DNA of 11,950 bases. Source: Deltaproteobacteria bacterium. GTDB lineage: Bacteria; Myxococcota_A; UBA9160; SMWR01. Both the position numbers and the translations under genes were made by a program. A model generated the notes under the pieces. It made no database searches. It saw only the letters and a program-made list of their open reading frames with translations, and had not been told where the DNA came from. The stretch covers positions 1 to 11,950 of the forward strand of contig JAFDAW010000058.1 of the NCBI GenBank assembly GCA_019313605.1, given 5' to 3'. Shown one piece after another: positions 8,969 through 11,950 of this stretch (the first letter of the stretch is position 1; each line of letters opens with the position of its first letter).

Positions 8969-9061
8969 ATTCAGTTCGTTCAGGTGCGTTGGATCGAAGA
9001 ACCGTCCGATGTATTCGAAGACATCTTCGCAGCGTGAGTGCGTTAGCCCAAAGGCGTACGC
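8969..9061 (-). pseudogene. Possible IS3-type transposase C-terminal relic
   Basis: The minus-strand frame here reads HSRCEDVFEYIGRFFDPT (from about 9040). It recalls the C-terminal segment of IS3-family OrfB integrases, where a D-V/I-F-E-Y-I-E-x-F-Y-N-P/R motif follows the catalytic Glu region. The tyrosine and Asn of the FYN motif are replaced (FFD) and the usual RRHSxLGYLSP ending is absent, so this would be a degraded fragment. The same frame runs on to a TGA overlapping the sulfatase ATG, and upstream it enters tRNA-Leu, so it is not an intact gene. The recognition is from memory on about 20 residues and may be chance. Confidence 0.3.
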
Positions 9062-9110
9062 GACTACCTCGAAACCTGCCCTTTGAGCGCCTACAAACCG
9101 GGGGAAGTCC

Positions 9111-9131
9111 GGTACCGGGGACAGGACTCGA
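9111..9131 (-). repeat. tRNA-Leu 3'-end copy (putative att site, tRNA-proximal)
   Basis: This partner of the repeat at 7095-7115 overlaps the last 19 bases of tRNA-Leu plus two bases beyond. It is identical except at 9114, where A on the plus strand (U72 in the tRNA) replaces G. The bases after the discriminator read CCG, so CCA is not encoded in this copy. Confidence 0.75.
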
Positions 9132-9196
9132 ACCTGCACGTCCTTTCGGACAGAGGCTCCTAAGGCCACTGCGTCTACCAATTCCGCCACCCCGGC
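9113..9196 (-). tRNA. tRNA-Leu (anticodon TAG)
   Basis: This class II tRNA has a long variable arm (GTCC-GAAA-GGAC). The 5' strand GCCGGGG (9196-9190) pairs with CCCCGGU, leaving a G-U at the first pair. The D-loop region reads GGAATTGGTAGACGC, typical of tRNA-Leu. The anticodon loop CTTAGGA gives TAG, reading CUA. The anticodon stem GTGGC/GCCTC has one T-T mismatch. The T-arm is GCAGG-TTCGAGT-CCTGT and the discriminator is A. Unlike the other three tRNAs in the window, no CCA is encoded. It lies 54 bases after tRNA-Lys and is probably cotranscribed with it. Confidence 0.95.
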
Positions 9197-9250
9197 AGTC
9201 AGAGGTGCACCCTAGGGTTGGAACCCGAGAGAGTCAACGCAGGGTTGAGA

Positions 9251-9326
9251 TGGTGAGCGCGGAAGGAATCGAACCTTCAACCTAGGGATTAAGAGTCCCT
9301 TGCTCTGCCAATTGAGCTACGCGCCC
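9251..9326 (-). tRNA. tRNA-Lys (anticodon CTT)
   Basis: The 5' strand GGGCGCG (9326-9320) pairs with CGCGCTC (one G-U), followed by A and an encoded CCA (9253-9251). The anticodon arm AGGGA-CTCTTAA-TCCCT gives CTT, reading AAG. The T-loop is TTCGATT. It is the first gene of the tRNA-Lys/tRNA-Leu pair, with a promoter at 9339-9367. Confidence 0.97.
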
Positions 9327-9338
9327 ACCGTGGGCAGC

Positions 9339-9367
9339 ACAGTAAGGACGCCCCACCCCGATCGCAA
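9339..9367 (-). promoter_or_regulatory. Candidate promoter of the tRNA-Lys/tRNA-Leu unit
   Basis: On the minus strand a -35 of TTGCGA (9367-9362, 4/6), a 17-base spacer and a -10 of TACTGT (9344-9339, keeping the key TA...T) end 12 bases before the tRNA-Lys 5' end. The bases after the -10 are GC-rich (GCTGCCC), the discriminator type linked to stringent control of stable RNA promoters. The placement is persuasive and the match moderate. Confidence 0.45.
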
Positions 9368-9386
9368 CCCCGAACTCGACGTAACC

Positions 9387-9600
9387 GACGCAATCCCGAC
9401 GAAATGCGCAAACAGCGTACCGTCAGGCGCAACGTGAACCCGATCTCTGGGCCCCGGCCAGTGGAGCGATCGCGCTCAGCAATCCGGTCTGTCCGGGCAG
9501 CGACCCCGATCAGGATGGAACGGACGCAATCTCAACGAAATTCGCAAACAGCGTACCGTCAGGCGAAACGCGGACCCGATCTCTGGGTCCCGGCCAGTGG
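9387..9600. repeat. Two-copy noncoding tandem repeat, period 136 bases
   Basis: Copies at 9387-9464 and 9523-9600 differ at 7 of 78 positions by hand alignment (about 91% identical), with 23 consecutive identical bases. Weaker similarity (CGGTCTG-CCGGGC) extends past each core. The period is not a multiple of three and no frame translates alike in both copies, so it is not coding. Each core holds ACCCGATCTCTGGG, which can fold into a short hairpin. The array fills most of the 332-base gap between the oxoprolinase stop and tRNA-Lys and lies upstream of the tRNA promoter. It could be duplicated regulatory DNA, twin small RNAs or a decayed repeat; the sequence does not decide. Confidence 0.8.
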
Positions 9601-9658
9601 TGCGGTTGCACCTGTAAAACGGTCTGCCCGGGCGGGCAAGACATAGAGCGTGGAATCG

Positions 9659-11950
9659 CTACTTCGCGGGGCCGAATCCTCCGCCGCCGGGGGTCTCGAC
9701 GAGTAGCCGGTCGCCGGTTTTCAGCTCCAGCGTGGCCTTGCCGGCGACTTCCTCGACGCGGCCGTCGCGGCGCTCCACGGCGTTGCGCCCGCGCGCGCCG
9801 GGCTCGCCGCCCGCGAGCCCCCAGGGCGCGATCGTCCGTCGCTCGCCGAGCAGTGAGACGGTTACCGGCGCGCAGAACGAGTAGTGGCGCTCGAGACCAT
9901 CCCCTCCCCTCCAGCGGCCTGCACCACCCGAGCCGCGCCGCAGCGCAAAGCGCAGCAACTGAACGGGGTGCCTGGCTTCGAGCACCTCCGCGTCGGTGAT
10001 GCGCGTGTTCGTCATGTGGGTGTGGACGCCCGAGGCGCCGTCGAAGCCCTCCCCCGCGCCAGCCCCGCCGCCAATCGTCTCGTAGTAGCCGAAGCTCGCG
10101 TCGCCGAACGCGACGTTGTTCATCGTCCCCTGGCTCGCGGCGACCACACCGAGCGCGCCGAGCAACACGTCGACAATGCGCTGGGAGGTTTCGACATTGC
10201 CGCCCACGACCGCGGCGCCCAGCGGCGGGTCGAGCAGCGAGCCTGCGGGAATCGAGATCTCGACGGGATCCAGGCAGCCGCCGTTGAGTGGGATCCGCTC
10301 AGCGACCAACGCGCGCAGCACGTAGATCACCGCCGCCTGCACGACGGCCCGCGGCGCGTTGAGATTGCCGTCGAGCGCCGCTCCCGTACCCGCGAAGTCG
10401 ATCCGCATGCGCTCGCCTTCGATCGTCAGCGCCACGCAGACGGGCGTCCCGTCGTCGAGTGCGTCTGCGAATTCGTGCACGCCATCGGGCAACCGACCGA
10501 TCTCGCGCGCGACCTTCTGGGCCGTCGCGCGTTGGATCTGCGCCATCGTGATCTCGACCGCGGCGAGCCCGCGCTCGGAGACGAGCTCTTCGAGCAGTGC
10601 CACCCCGGCCTGGTTGGCGGCCACCATCGCCTCGAGTTCGGCGATGTTGTCGTCCGGGCTGCGGGCCGGGTAGCGCGCGTGGGTGAGTTCTGCGCGCAGG
10701 TGTTTCTCTTCGAAGCGCCCCTCGCGCACCGCGAGAAACGCGCGCAATACGACGCCCTCCTCTTCGAGTGTGCGCGAGTTCGCGGGCATCGAGCCCGGCG
10801 TCAGCCCGCCGATGTCCGCGTGGTGGCCGCGGCTCGCGACGAAGAACGCGGGCACTTGATCGCCGCAGAACACGGGCGTCACCGCGGTCACGTCGGGCAG
10901 GTGCGAACCGCCGTGGGCGGGATCGTTGGTGACCACCACGTCCCCGGGATGGAGTTCCGGAAACGCCGCGCGCACGTAGCGCACGGTCTCTGCCATCGCG
11001 CCGAGGTGGACGGGAATGTGCGGCGCATTCGCGACCAGCCCGCCCGAGCCGTCGAAGACCGCGCACGAGTAGTCGAGGCGCTCTTTGATGTTCGTCGACA
11101 CCGATGTATTGCGGAGCACCGCGCCCATCTGCTCGGCGATCGACATGAAGCGGTTGCCGAAGACCTCGAGGCGAATCGGATCGGGCTGCGAGAGGTCGAG
11201 CGGATCCGGGCGTGCTGCGCCCGACTCGTCTTCGAGCACGAGAATCCCGTCGCCGCGCAGGCGCGCGACGAATCCCGGGTCGAGCGCGATCGTGCCGGTG
11301 TCCTCGAGCACGATCGCGGGGCCGCGGAGCTGGGCGCCCGGCGCGAGCGATTCGCGCTCGAAGACGGGCACCTCGACCCGGCCGACGCCGGAAAACCAGA
11401 CCCGCTCGCGCCGCAGTGCAGCGGCTTCGCTCGCAGGCGGCTGCGGTTCGTCGGTCGGATCCACGCCCGGGGATTCGATCGTTGCTTCGGAGTGGGCGCT
11501 CACCCGAACCCGAGCGGTCGTGACCTCGATCGCACGACCCGGGCGCGTGTATCCGAAGCGGTCCTGGTGCTGGGCGGCAAACGCGACCGCCCAGTCACCG
11601 TCCTCGGGTACGGCCACCGAGAGAGGCGTCTCGGTTCCGAGATACCGGAGATCGAGAAGGTGCTCGACGCGCAGCGCCCCCTCGCCGAAGCCCTCCGCGG
11701 CGAGTGCCTGTACGCCCTCGCGTTCGAGTTCCTCCAACTGCCCGCAGACGGATGGCGACAACCCGCTCTCGGTGGAAAGCGCAACGCGGCCCGCGTCGCG
11801 CTGGCCGTCCCAACTGGTATCCGCAACGCCGATCCCGTAGGCGGAGAGAACGCCCGCCAGCGGGTGGAGGAGCACGGTTCGGATCCCGAGTTCTCGCGCG
11901 ATCGCGCAGACGTGCTGACCGGCCGCGCCACCAAATCCCACCAGCGCGCA
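9659..11950 (-). CDS. 5-oxoprolinase/hydantoinase A-B fusion, N-terminus cut by window edge
   Basis: The frame is open to the right edge; 763 codons are visible, and full family members have about 1,200-1,300 residues, so roughly the first 450-500 are missing. Residues 1-240 are the C-terminal part of a hydantoinase A domain, opening ALVGFGGAAGQHVCAIA (the end of the ATP-binding fold) and including RFGYTRPGRAIEV. From about 250 a hydantoinase B domain starts (DPIRLEVFGNRFMSIAEQMG) and continues with NDPAHGGSHLPDVT (342-355), RGHHADIGG (374-382) and the closing ETPGGGGFG. The A-B order in one chain is that of OplAH, which opens 5-oxoproline to glutamate using ATP in the cytoplasm; related fusions act on hydantoins or acetophenone-like substrates, so the substrate is open. 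The GTG at 11941 is internal (V of LVGFGG), not a start. Confidence 0.92.
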   Translation of the reverse strand, partial: CALVGFGGAAGQHVCAIARELGIRTVLLHPLAGVLSAYGIGVADTSWDGQRDAGRVALSTESGLSPSVCGQLEELEREGVQALAAEGFGEGALRVEHLLDLRYLGTETPLSVAVPEDGDWAVAFAAQHQDRFGYTRPGRAIEVTTARVRVSAHSEATIESPGVDPTDEPQPPASEAAALRRERVWFSGVGRVEVPVFERESLAPGAQLRGPAIVLEDTGTIALDPGFVARLRGDGILVLEDESGAARPDPLDLSQPDPIRLEVFGNRFMSIAEQMGAVLRNTSVSTNIKERLDYSCAVFDGSGGLVANAPHIPVHLGAMAETVRYVRAAFPELHPGDVVVTNDPAHGGSHLPDVTAVTPVFCGDQVPAFFVASRGHHADIGGLTPGSMPANSRTLEEEGVVLRAFLAVREGRFEEKHLRAELTHARYPARSPDDNIAELEAMVAANQAGVALLEELVSERGLAAVEITMAQIQRATAQKVAREIGRLPDGVHEFADALDDGTPVCVALTIEGERMRIDFAGTGAALDGNLNAPRAVVQAAVIYVLRALVAERIPLNGGCLDPVEISIPAGSLLDPPLGAAVVGGNVETSQRIVDVLLGALGVVAASQGTMNNVAFGDASFGYYETIGGGAGAGEGFDGASGVHTHMTNTRITDAEVLEARHPVQLLRFALRRGSGGAGRWRGGDGLERHYSFCAPVTVSLLGERRTIAPWGLAGGEPGARGRNAVERRDGRVEEVAGKATLELKTGDRLLVETPGGGGFGPAK

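Larger units (their letters stand above)
7094..9131. mobile_element. Putative 2-kb islet inserted at the 3' end of tRNA-Leu
   Basis: The segment is bounded by near-identical 21-base direct repeats of the tRNA-Leu 3' end. One copy is inside the functional tRNA at 9111-9131. The other sits just upstream of tig and keeps an ancestral-looking CCA end. Between them lie one arylsulfatase gene, a short transposase-like relic and spacer DNA. Two 60-base lines counted by hand in the sulfatase are 50% GC, against 65% in a lon line and 85% in an oxoprolinase line. No integrase lies inside, so it would be a reduced or passively inserted element. Removing it restores a tRNA-Lys-tRNA-Leu-tig order. The repeats are seen directly; the integration history is inference. 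Confidence 0.5.

Overview
The window is GC-rich bacterial DNA. Its core is the conserved protein-quality-control cluster tig-clpP-clpX-lon, on the minus strand, flanked by tRNA genes. The gene order, high GC and protein styles suggest a proteobacterium-like organism, perhaps of the former Deltaproteobacteria (Myxococcota/Desulfobacterota-type). That placement is an inference from gene style and was not tested by any search.

Layout in plus-strand coordinates (every confident gene is on the minus strand, so transcription runs right to left): 1-154 is the signal-peptide end of a secreted RCC1-repeat-like protein, with a good promoter at 201-230. At 270-404 there is a probable C-terminal relic of a tyrosine recombinase. 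tRNA-Asp(GTC) is at 682-758, an 18-base-arm inverted repeat is at 868-958, and tRNA-Val(TAC) is at 966-1041. lon (1061-3535), clpX (3613-4866), clpP (4863-5483) and tig (5769-7073) follow. Then come an AtsA-type arylsulfatase (7296-8942), a weak transposase-like relic (8969-9061), tRNA-Leu(TAG) at 9113-9196 and tRNA-Lys(CTT) at 9251-9326. A two-copy noncoding tandem repeat lies at 9387-9600. A 5-oxoprolinase/hydantoinase A-B fusion (9659-11950) runs off the right edge.

Functionally, trigger factor receives nascent chains, ClpXP and Lon degrade damaged or tagged proteins, and clpP and clpX overlap by ATGA and are probably translationally coupled. The spaces clpX-lon, lon-tRNA-Val and tig-clpP all hold compact hairpins, so the cluster is probably processed or partly attenuated between cistrons.

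The most interesting signal is around the sulfatase. A 21-base segment matching the 3' end of tRNA-Leu (20 of 21 identical) recurs just upstream of tig, and that displaced copy still carries the CCA that the resident tRNA-Leu lacks. The sulfatase between the two copies has visibly lower GC than its neighbours. This is the geometry of a roughly 2-kb islet inserted into the 3' end of tRNA-Leu, which would have separated an ancestral tRNA-Lys-tRNA-Leu-tig arrangement. The remaining genes look like ordinary housekeeping loci, and I did not see an unmistakably new multi-gene system.
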